64,000 nt of DNA from Paralichthys olivaceus (lineage: Eukaryota; Chordata; Actinopteri; Pleuronectiformes; Paralichthyidae): positions 13,191,001-13,255,000 of the forward strand of contig NC_091094.1 of assembly GCF_024713975.1 (NCBI RefSeq), given 5' to 3'. The translations under genes were made by a program, and so were the position numbers. Within the stretch, counting starts at the first letter, position 1, and every line of letters starts with the position of its first letter. The notes below the pieces were generated by a model. It was given only the letters and a program-made list of their open reading frames with translations, did no database searches and was not told the DNA's origin. Below are positions 1 to 11,823 of this stretch, one piece after another.

Positions 1-2945
1 TGAAATGATGTTAGATTTCACCTGCAGTGCACTGTATCAGGGTCACTTACCAAAACACTAAAGGGATTTTTATTTGTGGTCACTTAGCTGGTTATGTAGC
101 ATAAAGAACAAGTGTAATTGCTGTGGTTATCTGCAGCAAATGTTTCATAAAGTACAAGTTTTGTTGCCGTGGTTACCTGCAGCAAATGTTTCATAAAGTA
201 CAAGTGTTGTTGCTGTGGTTACCTGTGGTTAACTGACACCAGGTTCAAGTTACTAAATGACTCATTGAGCTTCAGTCTTTAGATTTTTATTCAGTTACTT
301 TTGAAAAACATTGCAGTTACTTATTTACCTTCATCGAGGGCGAAGCCAATGTTTAATTTCTTGAACTCAGGATGCTTCACGAATGTTTCCATTCCCTTGT
401 GACCTCCAACCTCTTCATCTAAAAAACACATATTTTAATTGACAATGTAATATTCATATACAGAACAAGTGTGAACTTGTGACAATCTACCTAAGCATGG
501 CGGGGGGGGGGGTTCCTAACTCTGTACTTTTAAGGGTACCGACCGAATTACGTCGGTACGACTGGGTACCGTTTCAAGTTAAATCAATCTGTGCCAAATT
601 TCAGTACCTGTTAGCACATCTGGGTGAGAGAGTGTGTATACATGAGTGAGTGAAAGAGAGAGTATACGTTAGATAAAGAACGAGTGAGCAAGACCATGTG
701 ACTCACCCCTGGAACGTGGTCAAGCCAAGCTCATTTCTTATAACTGCAGACACTCAGAACAATGGAGAGTCATTGGCGCAGACACCCAGGGAGCCATGCA
801 TGGTGCCAGGGCACTGACCCAGGGACTGTCAGAGTGCATGTCCCCGAGGGAAGATGCACAGCTCCACTATGTTCGCTTACAGTGTTCATTTGGGCGTTTT
901 CAAACATGTTTGGACGGTGAAAAAGTAATTTTTTTACAGTGTTTCCCAGCTTTGTCAGTAATTTACTGCTCCTCTCTGTGTCTCTTCCATTGTGGGACTA
1001 TCATTCAAAAGCTGCAGAATTATTTTATAGTAATCAACCGAAGATATATAATATCTTACCAGGAACAAACATTAAGTGGACAGTTCGCATCAGTTTGCGT
1101 CCCTCTGCCTTCAGTCTTCTGACTGCCTGGATGTATCTACAGAGAGAAGAAGCAGACACAGCAGAGTTGTAACAAAGACAAAAAAGAGATGTGAAGTAAC
1201 ACTGTACAGGTTTGGTTAGTGCATGTAAAAACAGGTGATTCTCATTCAACATTATTTCAAGTGAAGATCACAAAAAAAACACTAGAGCACAAATCCTGTG
1301 TACTAAATCAAGTTATCAAGGCAGTTTATACCCACTGTATAGTTACACATTTCATGTCCTGTGATCCCCGGGCATAAATGTTGCCCTCTGCATCTCTGAA
1401 AGCACTGAAAGCATCGTATTTCCAATGTTCCTGGAGAAGAGATTGATATCAAATCTATTTTTTTCATGTCTATTACAGGTAATAACAGGATTTCAACGCC
1501 ATTAACAGAGACGAATGTAATACCTGGAAAACAGGTACAACATCGGTGTGGGAATTCAGCAAGATCGATTTCAAGCTTGGGTTCATCCCTTCCCATGTCA
1601 TGATGCTCACCACTCTGCCTGGACAAACCTAAAGGGACACAGAACGACAGATGGAACACTTTTCTCCTTTTTCCTTGCAGAAGACGTATTAAACATTTCT
1701 GGTCTGTACTTGAACATCTGTTTGCTTCATGGACTTAACTATCAGCAGTGACACACACCTCAATCTTTTTCATGGGCAGCTCGAGCTCCTCTGCTATTCT
1801 GTCCAGGAACCGCAGAGCAGCATCTATAAATAAATACAGATTAAACAACAGTCTGTTTAAAAACCTGTGACAGAGTAAAAAATCTCAGACTATTAGTCAT
1901 AACCCATGTTGTTGTTGGTCGTGGTGGTACTGGACTTTGGCAAGATCGCCAAACCAGGATAGAAAGCCAAGGAATCAAACTGTCTCTATCCATTTTCAGC
2001 CTCTTATTTCAGTCAGTGTGTGGAGGTGATTATGTCAACAGAGTTTCTTAAATTTTTCTAGTTTTCCCATATCAACTAGGGGATGTGCCTCCAACATTTC
2101 CATTGGTCTGCTACAGGGTCGCTGGTCATCATGCCTGGTCCAACTCCAAGAGCACATACCTCTGCCAAGGTTATTGTTCAATTTTTAAATTCTGAAGAAG
2201 TTAAAAAGGAATTCCTGGATCTGCGCCTAAATGTAATGGATTGTTCCTTAAAGGGCACATCCCACCCCTCCACAAAATGTAATGGACTGAATGACAGACA
2301 GATTGTAATGAAAACAAAACGTCACAAACACTTAATGTTTAACTGATGCAGATAAGAGCTGGACTTTGTATAACTTTGCCTTTTTGTCTGTCGATTGTGA
2401 TACATCTGCCTGTTTTGGACCAACCCCTGTGTACTGAACCTTCTCCATCTAAGACAGTGTTCTTTAAAGCCGAAAGTTGTATCAAAACGAAATATAGCAC
2501 GAGTCATTAGCAATAAAAGACAAGCGAGATAAATGTCACATTTTTATATTACATACGTTTATTTGTTTGCTGAGGTCAATGAATTATGTGCTTGCACAAA
2601 GCATAAGAAACATATATACTGAACTTTTGCTGTATTGCTATTGATGGCAATTATACTGCGATCATTTTTGATATTACTTGATTACACTGGCGTTAAACAC
2701 AGTATTTAGTACTAATCACATCAAGTTGAATGTTCAAAATCCTCACATGGACCCACACATTTAAATCTCAGCTACATTCCCAAACATCCATTTTACAGTC
2801 GGACATGTGTCTCACCATAGTCGGGCTGTGGATGCACAGTTCTGAGGCGGAGGTAGTCTCTGAACAGACCCACAGATGGGTCCTCTCCTCCGGGGGACTT
2901 TCGTCCTCCTCCTACGCTACCCGGACCATCTTTGTCGGGCAGCAT
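1..2945 (-). CDS. acy1: Aminoacylase-1 (partial; first six coding exons)
   Basis: Cytosolic zinc M20-family metallopeptidase that hydrolyses N-acyl amino acids to free amino acid plus carboxylate. Coding exons on the minus strand: 2816-2945, 1759-1823, 1524-1628, 1336-1430, 1060-1136, 329-418. All have GT-AG borders and compatible phases, giving about 187 codons; the remaining exons lie beyond base 1. Family landmarks are present: [15 protein letters not shown] near the N-terminus, the metal/catalytic NSHTDVVPV in exon 3, QDMKC with the metal-bridging Asp in exon 4, and DEEVGG carrying the general-base and zinc-ligand Glu pair in exon 6. The start ATG at 2945 has an in-frame TGA about 60 nt upstream in genomic sequence. 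It gives 22 residues before PSV, against 10 in the human protein as I recall it. abhd14a lies directly upstream on the same strand. Identity is secure; the extra N-terminal residues are less so. Confidence 0.95.
119..230. repeat. 46-bp tandem repeat, about 2.4 copies
   Basis: Three successive copies of a unit starting TGC(T/C)GTGGTTA begin at 119, 165 and 211, giving a 46-bp period. The first two copies are nearly identical through the AGCAAATGTTTCATAAAG segment; the third is cut short. A looser related stretch precedes the array. It lies downstream of the sixth acy1 coding exon, inside an intron. No function is apparent. No acy1 exon was found in 1-328. Confidence 0.75.
500..600. repeat. Palindrome-rich segment in acy1 intron, possible transposon remnant
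   Basis: A G-run near 500-511 is followed at about 535-571 by GGTACCGACC...GGTACGACTGGGTACC, an imperfect palindrome with KpnI-like GGTACC boxes. Such arrangements occur at ends of non-autonomous DNA transposons, but I found no matching second end or target duplication. It lies in the intron between the fifth and sixth acy1 exons. Confidence 0.25.
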
Positions 2946-4663
2946 GTTGTGGTTGATCCGCTGCTCTGAGGACCCGGGGGGGACAACGGTTTTCAGAGAA
3001 ATAACAGACCGTCAAACACTAACACCAGCGGGACACTGTGAGGGACACACCACGTGTCTCTTAACGTCGTTGCTTCAGTTATAGCGTCGTTGACATAAAA
3101 ATAAAAATGTGTTTTCAGCTCTTTATATACAGTCTATGGTTTTCAGGTGTTTCACGGTAAATCTGCTCCCGAGGATCAGCGTCAGGCTACAACAGTAAGC
3201 TAGCAGTTTCTATCTGTGGCTACGTGTTTCTATCGTTAGCTCTCGTTCAAGCTACAGCATAGCTAGCTACAGGGAGCTAACACACAACGATCGACAGATT
3301 TACTCCATTTATTGTAGCTGGAGTTTCTCCTAAAGGAACTCACCCCGTGTACGAGTGGCAGGTGACGGAGGAATCGCAGTCTCTGTGGTTCCAGCCAGCC
3401 GGACCTCAATTCGGAGTGCGCGCGTGTTCAGGTCTTTAAGGTAAATCGAGAGCGAGCGGACTGTTCTCCGGGTTGAAATGACAAAGTAAAAGTCCGAACA
3501 TTGTACCTTGAAAGGATCTTGCCTTTGATATTTGAGGGGCTGTAAAAACACATTGCACAATAATTCCAACCAATGACTTCCACCATACTCAAACCAGACT
3601 CTTGTACAGTGCCATGCTACAGCTGGCTCAGACTCTGAACATAATCATGGACACGAGCTATATAGTTATATTTATATACAGTCTATGTTTTCTGATTATT
3701 TATAAATGATTCACAATTGCTGATGTAGACACAGGTTGATCTTTTAACACTGTTTCTCTGCCCATAACAACAGTTGATGTTAGCAGTGCAAGAATTGTGC
3801 TGGATCACCTCTAATTTATTTATCAACCGCTGAGTCAGTGTGGGAGGAAATATACAGATCATGTACTCACATAAATGTTGAAATAGCGTAATGTAAAAAC
3901 ACCTCATTCAAAAGTTCTGCATAAGCCTTGCATTAAAAAAAACACATGCGTACTCCTGCATATTGGTTGATAATACACATTTTATGAGCTGATCCAATAC
4001 TTTGAATGTAAAAAAAAAAAAAGAAATTGGCAGATGACTGTAAAAATGTTGTGGTGTGGGCCACAACATTTCCAGACATGGAAGAACCCTCCGAATAGAA
4101 AATCTTAAAATACATCAGAAGGATGATTCCCAAAGGAAACATACAAAACACACATTTTTTGTTTTTATTTTAAGCTACAACTTTAGGTTTGTTTTCTGCA
4201 TGATTGTCCAGACTTATTGCAAATATATTACATGCCTCTTTGCATATTTACAGTAACCTACATGTCACCTACAAAAATGGTAACTGAAGCAAACACATTC
4301 CATGTTTTTACATGCAAAGAGAGACATGAAACACATGAAACTAAAAACTCACTATAAACTAACTATACAAGTCCGATGGCAATTTAAAAAAGGTTGAGCT
4401 GAACTCATCAAAAGTCTTGGTTGGAAAACTGAAAAACAAATAGTTTCATAATGAAAATACTGGATTGTTAGGGGTCACTATATGACTTTACATGCCGAAT
4501 TCCATGTAATAAAACCTATGCCCATGCTAATGGTCTTCAGGTGACGATAGTATGACAATGAAGCTGATTTTAAGTCATTTTTAGCAAAACTTTTAACACA
4601 TTAAACCACCGATTAGAGTTCCTCTTTCTAATTTTCCCTTTTCTCCCCTTTGTTTCCATCTTT
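2946..4663. other. acy1 promoter region and abhd14a 3' flank
   Basis: No coding exon seen. The acy1 side (about 2950-3480) should hold its 5' UTR and promoter; CpG density is moderate. The abhd14a 3' UTR starts at 4663 and runs downward. A minus-strand AATAAA (TTTATT at 4164-4169) is a plausible polyadenylation signal. The words TATATACAGTCTATG (3124 and 3674) look like the ends of a common teleost dispersed repeat. Confidence 0.5.
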
Positions 4664-7284
4664 CTACCCCAGCTTCCTCTGCGGTGCATCTTGTTTCAGT
4701 GTGCTGAGGAAGTCGATCAATCCCTGGTGAAATTCTCTGGGTTTGTCCATGTAGCAGGCATGACGAGCTCCTTCTAACTTGAGCACAAAGTGCTTTGGGA
4801 GTTGTATGAGGTTCTTGTGGGACTGGGCCCCCAGATTTGTGTCCAGGGCTCCAAACACGATCAGAGTGGGAGTCTGGAGGAAGAAGCACACAGGACTGAG
4901 GAGTCTTCATATAAACATCAACCTGTAAACAGCTTTCTGAGGATGCACACCATTCTCATTACCTCTGAAACTGGACAAATTGTTGTCGTCTCTTGTATAG
5001 CACTCACATAAAAGCTACTGATGCTGACTTTAGACACAGATTTATGGCAAAATGTCAAATTCACATCATGATGATGCAACATAAATAGTCAAGATTTGTT
5101 GAGGTAAAGAGAACTGAAGCTTTTGATATTTTCTTCTTCCACTTTATTTATTTTTTTGAAAATAAATGTTTCTAGCAAAAACAACCATTTCATCGTTCCA
5201 GGTTCTCAAATGTGAGGCTTTTCTGCTTTCTGGTTGTTTTACATTTTAGACATGAACTCCGGTGGCTATCCACAGAATTGGATCTGGAATCTTTTTAAAC
5301 TGTTAGCTGGACAAAACAAGCAATGTCAAAACATCCCTTTTTTCAAGAAATATTTTTGAGCTATTTTTCGGACATTTTATAAACCTTACAGTTAAACTTG
5401 AAAAATAAATGGCTGATTGAAAGTGAAAATATCTGTGAATTGTGGCCCTGTTGTTTCAGCCCTACAGACTTTGATTTTGATGATTGATTTTGATTGTGTC
5501 TAATTTGTGTGTTGCACACACAAGGCACAGATATTAGGAAAACCAGTGGTTCAACCATACACTCAATACAAAGATGGACATTCAACAAGGCCTCACAGTT
5601 CATTCACGTTTGAGAGCCCCCTAGTGGGTTGATCAGGTCATGCCTGAGTGGTATGGATGATTCCTCATTTAAAACACAGTTGAGATATCATGGTGTTATT
5701 GAGAAACACCAGTGAAATCTGTTTACGCAAATAAGAATCACCACATGATGTATTCTTCCCTCACCTCAATACTTTGGTACTGCTTTGGAGTGTAGCTCCG
5801 AGTACCAACTGGTGCTATGGGGATGAAGCCATGTAGCTGAGCGCTGTTCTTCATGAAGAAGGGAATGGAGTAATGTCCACTCATGGAGGGGCTCAAAAGC
5901 ACAGCTGCCCTGACACCCAACGACTCCATGAACCTTGAAAGAAGGTCCACTCGATTCTGGTCAGTCTTCAGAGCCTCTGAGTCCGGGGATTTTCCGTATC
6001 CTTAAAGAAGAGGAAGAATTTATATCTATTTTTTATTTCATTTTTCAAAAATATATATATTTTTTATTTTGCAATAGGATTAGTGACATCATCAAATACT
6101 GAGTCTCAAAGACATCCCTTATCGGCAGAGATAATTATTTTCAAATAAATACGAATACAAGCTGTGAGTGCTCAGATTTCAAGACAAAAAAGACATTTAC
6201 GCCGGTGTGTGTGAATGCGCTCGGTTTGGCTTGATGCGGTTGGCGCAGTGAGCAGCGTGAATGATAGAGACACAGAGAGGAGCAGTACATTACTGACAGA
6301 GCCCCTAAAAAAAGTTTAAAAAAAAAAACATTTCATGGTCCACACATGTATGAAAAGACCCAAAATTAAAACTGTGTGGACTCAGTGGAGCTGTGCATGG
6401 CTCCCTGGGTGTTTGCCCCGGACTTGGTGGCGCTGCGGCCGGGCTGTGCGCCCTCTCCCTCGCGCTGTGGAGCTGCCCGTGGTCCCTGCGTCCGTAGCCA
6501 GGTGGAATGTTTTCAATAAAACAATGTTGTTGGAATGGAAATAATGCATTTCATCTTTTTCAGTGTCTGCATAGACCACTTACTATATAGGGTCTATGTT
6601 ACCAGCGAACCCAGAATGACTTTCACACTGTATACTTAAACATGTGTTTATTTATCACAAGTCACATAGTCATGGCAATATTCAACAATGTTATCGCACA
6701 TTTTCCTAATGATCATTTATAATTTAATCAAGTTTTATAGTAATATGGTTGCAGTCATTAGGATGAGTGTTGATTATGTGTTTAAAACCTCAGTTCTACC
6801 TGGCAGGTCCATCGCCAAGGCCTGATATCCATTTGTTGCCAGCAGAGCCATTGTGCCGAGCTCCTCCCAGGTTTTGGATGTGAAGGCCTGGCCGTGCAGG
6901 AGGACCACTTGCAGCCTACACAAAGAAATAACATAAACTCACTTAACAACACAAGCACAGACCAGGAAAATATGGCATGTTAGAGCTGCACACTCGTATC
7001 AAAACTGTGCTTCTGTCAGCTCACCTCGGTAATATCTGTCGTCCAGCGCCATCCACAGGCAAAGCCTCTCTGAAGAACAGCGGTGGGTCCCCGGGCAGCT
7101 GGCCGGTGCGAACGGACACGTTGGTGGTTGGAACAGGAGGCGAGGTGGCCATCAGCCCCAATCTTTGGGCTTCCAGAGACGGCTCCATGCTGCCCTGGCG
7201 AATGGATGGCAGCAGCAGGTACAGCAGTAACGTGGCTAACAGTACCAGGCCCAGAACAACGAGACGATTACGCAGGAAGTTCAT
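4664..7284 (-). CDS. abhd14a: Abhydrolase domain-containing protein 14A
   Basis: Four coding exons on the minus strand: 7025-7284, 6800-6915, 5765-6000, 4664-4873, all with GT-AG introns. They total 822 nt, or 273 aa, close to the human ABHD14A length of about 271. Residues about 8-27 (LVVLGLVLLATLLLYLLLPS) form a signal anchor, so this is the membrane-bound ABHD14A rather than soluble ABHD14B. The alpha/beta-hydrolase core follows: VVLLHGQAF strand and oxyanion loop near 90-98; SPSMSG with the likely nucleophile Ser164; an acid in FGALDTN; and the catalytic His in GARHACYMDKP. A 5' UTR splice acceptor (CTTCTAG, + strand about 7303-7309) lies just upstream of the ATG, so the promoter is further up, probably in the CpG-rich stretch near 8350-8600. 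The natural substrate is not known to me. Confidence 0.95.
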
Positions 7285-8650
7285 TTTGTCAAGAGTAACC
7301 TCCTAGAAGAAATGGAAGAGAGCAGCGAGTGACGCCCAATCATATACATCCTATTCATACAATATTTCTATTTGTTTTTAAAAGCTTAATAAAAAGCAAC
7401 ACATTTTACAAATCTGAGGTAGATGTGTTAAACTTGCTACCGATGAAATTGATACTGCAAATATTTAATCATATTGTTTTATTGCCTGTTGGGATACAAG
7501 GAACTAGAATCCTGGATTTGTGTCAACAGATGTTGTCACATCTCCAGATGTCAGAAATTGACTTTTATCATACCACCAAGAATGATGGCCAAAACAACAA
7601 AAAATGTGATACTGGTGCCATCAGCATGTGAGGTGGTTAATTAGATGAAAATCTTTGAGTTTCAAACTACAAAAAGCAAAAAATCTATTTTATAGACCTG
7701 TCATATCGACAGATCTCCAGATCCAGATGTCAGTGATGGACTTGATGGTTAAAAACTTATCATAACACAAAAGAAATAAGTGGTGGTTCAACAGAATATT
7801 TACAAGTGAAGGCTTCACTGGACAGTACAATCTTTGGTAAACCACTTTTGAAAATGCTAGTGAACTGTAACATTAAAAGGTCAATGAAAATGAATAGTTC
7901 CAATTTAATGCAGCTCTGCAGGGAAAATCAAAGAATCTAGAAAAGGGCCCGAAGTGGAATGATTTAAGGGAAAGTTAAGATCAAAGGATGAAAAATAAGT
8001 GACCTTGCCATGCAGAATAAAGTCAACTGATTAATGTTACTGAGTCAAAACATGCGAGAACACACACAAACACACCCAGACATGGACAAGGATTAGATAT
8101 AGTACAGGAAATATTAGTGGGGGAAAGATTACTTCTTGTTTAAGGGTGAAAGACGGTGAACCTAATAGATAATAGGAACAATGGGTTCGGTTTAGAGATA
8201 AAGATCAGCTCTGAATGACACGACTGACAATGTAAACATCCTGGTAAAGGTGCATTACACGACAAACTGTGACGTGTACACGCTCTTTGCTTCTGTGGTT
8301 TCACAGGTTTATTTACCAACAATAAAGGCTGAGGAGACGACGACAGCTGAGTGCAAGGACACGCTGGACGTGTTGGAGGGACACATACCGACACACTGAA
8401 GACAGGCGGACACGATCAGTGGACGCGGGACGAGGCTGTCTGCTTCATCCTCTTCTGCACCGCTGCTCGCCACTGGTGGAAGTGTTGCAGGAAGGGTCGA
8501 CGCTGCCGATCGTTAGCTCTGCAAAGCGACACACAGACAGAAACACTGGCGCGCGAAGCTAACTACGCGTGTGGCTGTTGAAACAAACACCGCCCGCACA
8601 TCCGGTGTCCCTCAGGTGAAGAGACTGTGGGAAGTAAACAGCAGAGATGG
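7285..8650 (-). promoter_or_regulatory. abhd14a 5' UTR intron and likely promoter region
   Basis: No coding exon seen. The first coding exon of abhd14a has an acceptor site just upstream of its ATG, so a non-coding first exon must lie at higher coordinates. The stretch about 8340-8600 is rich in CpG (for example GGACGCGGGACGAGG and GGCGCGCGAAGC) and is the best promoter candidate. 7310-8300 is AT-rich intron with nothing recognisable. Confidence 0.4.
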
Positions 8651-11600
8651 AGTGACACACGAGAAGACGGAGGAATCTGTAGACTGTGTCGGCTCAGTGT
8701 TTAATCTGCCTCCGTCTTAACCCTCTGTTTCGCGTCGGAGCAATTTTCAAGGTGCACACGACCACAAGCAGCGTGCGTCATTTCCTTCTAAAGCTGCAAT
8801 GTAACAACAACAGTCACATAATGAGAAGACATAGAAACATTAGATTCAATCATGGTCTCTCTCTCTCTTTCTATATATCTATAGCAATACAATGATAATA
8901 AAGGGTTGCACCTGGATACACTGTATGGATGTATTGTAAAAGCAGGAATAAAAGGAGGACAATACAATTATTTAAAATCAATTTTAATATTGAAATGTTT
9001 TTATGTAAAAATGAAATTATGAAATGCTTTTAAGTACAAAACCATTTGATAGTGCTCCAGTTTGGTTTCAAACAATAAAAGTTTTGCACTTTGGCAAAAC
9101 AAGGCTTTTAAGGTCATTTTCTCGCTAACAATGAGACAAAGCTGTTTCTATAATGGAGAGGTGGATGGTACAAGATCCTGATGTTCCCATGCATGTTGGA
9201 TGGGATATATAATCTCTGCAGCAAATTCAGGTTCTCCTCCCATTTGAAAAAAAATAAAAAAAACAATCAAGACAAACAAAAAGTGCCCAGGAGAAAGAAA
9301 GTGGTGACATAATTCTGAGGATTTGTGTCAAGCAGCAAGTTTAGCAACCAGCACTACACCCACAGGGTCCCTCAGGGGACACAGTCACATGCCTTCAGTC
9401 AAGTACACAATACACATGTGGAGTGGAAGGTCCAAATTTGCATTGCCCCTCCTAAAGCTGAGGTTCGAAAATTGGTCTGAGCCTCTTTTCCAGGACCCTG
9501 GAATAGACTTTCCAGGGGTGGCTGAGCGGTGCAAAATGTTAGTTTACTTCTGACTGGAGTGCATTTAAATGTATGCATTATATGTGAAGTGGGAATAGGA
9601 GAAAACTATTAGTGCAAATTCAAAGGTTGAAACACTATCCCAGTAAAATGGTTGGCAGTATAAGTTTAATGTCCTTTGAGTAAAAAGGCTGTAAAGCACA
9701 AAACAGTGTGGATGCTTAATGCACTTCTTCCTTTACCCTCATATTAAAATGTTAAGAGGTATCCATGGTATTTGCTTTTGGCATAATTGCTGGGCAACAA
9801 CATCAATATGACACATGGGTGACACATTTCTTCTATCTTTACAACATAAAACAGAGCTACTGTGTTACTGATCTTACACATCATATTAAAAGATAATGAC
9901 AAATGAATTATTATTATTATTATTTTCACACTGCAACAGAGTTAAAGATCAACAACGGTTAAGATTCACAGCCAACACATCTCTGACATGAAACATTAAA
10001 TGGAAAAAACATCGTTATATACTGTGATGTACTGCTTTCAGCAAAATTACACATTTTCACCTAATGCATAAGAATCAAGCTCAGATTCATTTCAACGGAA
10101 AATTAGTTAAAGTGCAGAATTTCAAAAGTCCAGCATACATAAACTGTTGTATTGCAATACTGGTTTTGTGTTTCTCCATTTTCCAGTTTGGGAAAGCCGT
10201 CAAACATATTACTTACTTCCCACCTCTTCTCTAATTTAGGTACCTTTATACTTCTTTGAGCACTGCCAGAATAAATACAAACAGCTACTGTATAAATATG
10301 AAACTGCTCTACTAGTTTTAGTCTAGTAAATATATTTACAAGTCTGAAGATGTACCCACAGTAGTTTCTATCAACACAGCATCACTGGCAGGAACCCAGA
10401 CACAAGCTGCAATGCAGGCAAGTCAAGCTACACAAGACACACAATAAAACTGGTTATTGTGCACTGACTGTTATCAATACTGGATTTCTAAAGCTAATAT
10501 TATATCTGATAACCACACATTAGCCAATATTCATTTCAGCATAAACAAACTTTTTTTTTTATTTCCTTGCTAAAGTGTTGAGGCCAAAACGGAAAACTAA
10601 CATATTCTTGCATTTGATAATATGATACTGGTCGTATTTGATAGACCTCTTGTCGGTCCTCAAGAAAATTTAAAAATAAGGCCAATGGGATTGCAACCTA
10701 TTACCAGCGAACTCTCCCATCCCATCAAATATTAACACTTGTCTTTTCTGCGCGTATTCACTGATCTGTCCAGCCTCTCTTTTTTAATGCACATTTAGTT
10801 TACTTGTAAAAAAAAAAAAAAGAACTGGTAGGCAATATGGATACAGATATTAATTATATTAGCAAAGCATTGAGCCCAAAGGGGGCTGAGATGAAGACCA
10901 CTGCACTAATGCACAACCCTCAATGATCACAATATGTAAACAAAAGTAAAAGAGCATTTCGAGGCGCAATTCTGAAAACTGAAACAGGCAGGTCCAGCCA
11001 TGTTGTTTCAATGAGCCAAAGATAACCAAAGAGATTTCAGACATTTGCCACAATTTATCACAATCATAGTGTACTATTTATACGTCCATCTTAAGGCTAA
11101 AGGTAATAGCACTTGATTCATCAACGGATACAAACTATTAGGCAGCAATGTGAAAAGGCAAAATACCTAAAAGTACCATTTTGTTGCACCAACGACTAAA
11201 AAATATTGTATCTTGAGTAAATGTACCTTTGTTCCGCACATTTGGTTAGGCATCATGTTGTTGTGTTCATCATAAGAAAGTGCAGGTGGATTTAAAAAAA
11301 GTTAAGCTGTAATTGTTTCTGCAGGGACAGTCCAATCCGGAGGTCAGGGCCAGCATGGAGCTTGGCAAAAGCCTTAAAGGTTCAGTGTGTAGAATTTAGT
11401 GACATCAAATGATGAAGTTGCATGTTGCAGCTGAATACCCCTCACCTCACCCTCCTCTTCCAAACATGAAAGAGAAGCCGATAGATCCTTTTCACCTCAA
11501 TCTTACACACTGGACCTTTAAAATTGGATTTGATTTTTGACATAATTCAATGTAAGTTTATCAGCTGCAAAACTGATTGAAGGACATAAGTTCCAGGAGG

Positions 11601-11823
11601 CGACCCAAGACTGGCGATCTCCCATTGCAGTGTCAGACAAAAACATTACTGTTAGATGGTCTGTGTGCTGGAATGAAAAGATCCTGTCATAGTGCGAGAT
11701 GAGTGAGGATGGGATTTAACTGTCACTCATGCAGGGTAACCTACCACCTTTACATCACAAAGTTTGAAATGTTCTTTTCAGAGCTGACAGATGCAGGTAA
11801 GGAGTTTGGGCTCCTGTGTTTCC
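8650..11823. other. Intergenic region and hyal2 3' flank
   Basis: No coding exon recognised on either strand; short frames here are broken and unlike known proteins. The hyal2 3' UTR must enter from 11823 downwards. Minus-strand polyadenylation candidates include the TTTATT near 10558. A short non-autonomous element sits at 11374-11521. The rest is AT-rich with simple runs (ATT triplets near 9908-9923). Confidence 0.5.
11374..11521. mobile_element. Short non-autonomous DNA element (MITE) flanked by TTAA
   Basis: The left end TTAAAGGTTCAGTGTGTAG and the right end ACACACTGGACCTTTAA are inverted copies of each other, with about one mismatch over 17 bp. TTAA is present at both outer edges (11374-11377 and 11518-11521), as expected for a TTAA-targeting element. 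The interior resembles, from memory, an abundant percomorph repeat containing AATACCCCTCACCTCACCCT. It lies in the probable hyal2 3' UTR or flank. Confidence 0.6.

Noticed and set aside
796-1122. 108-codon plus-strand frame
   Set aside because: Overlaps an acy1 intron and an antisense exon; no similarity to known proteins and typical of chance frames.
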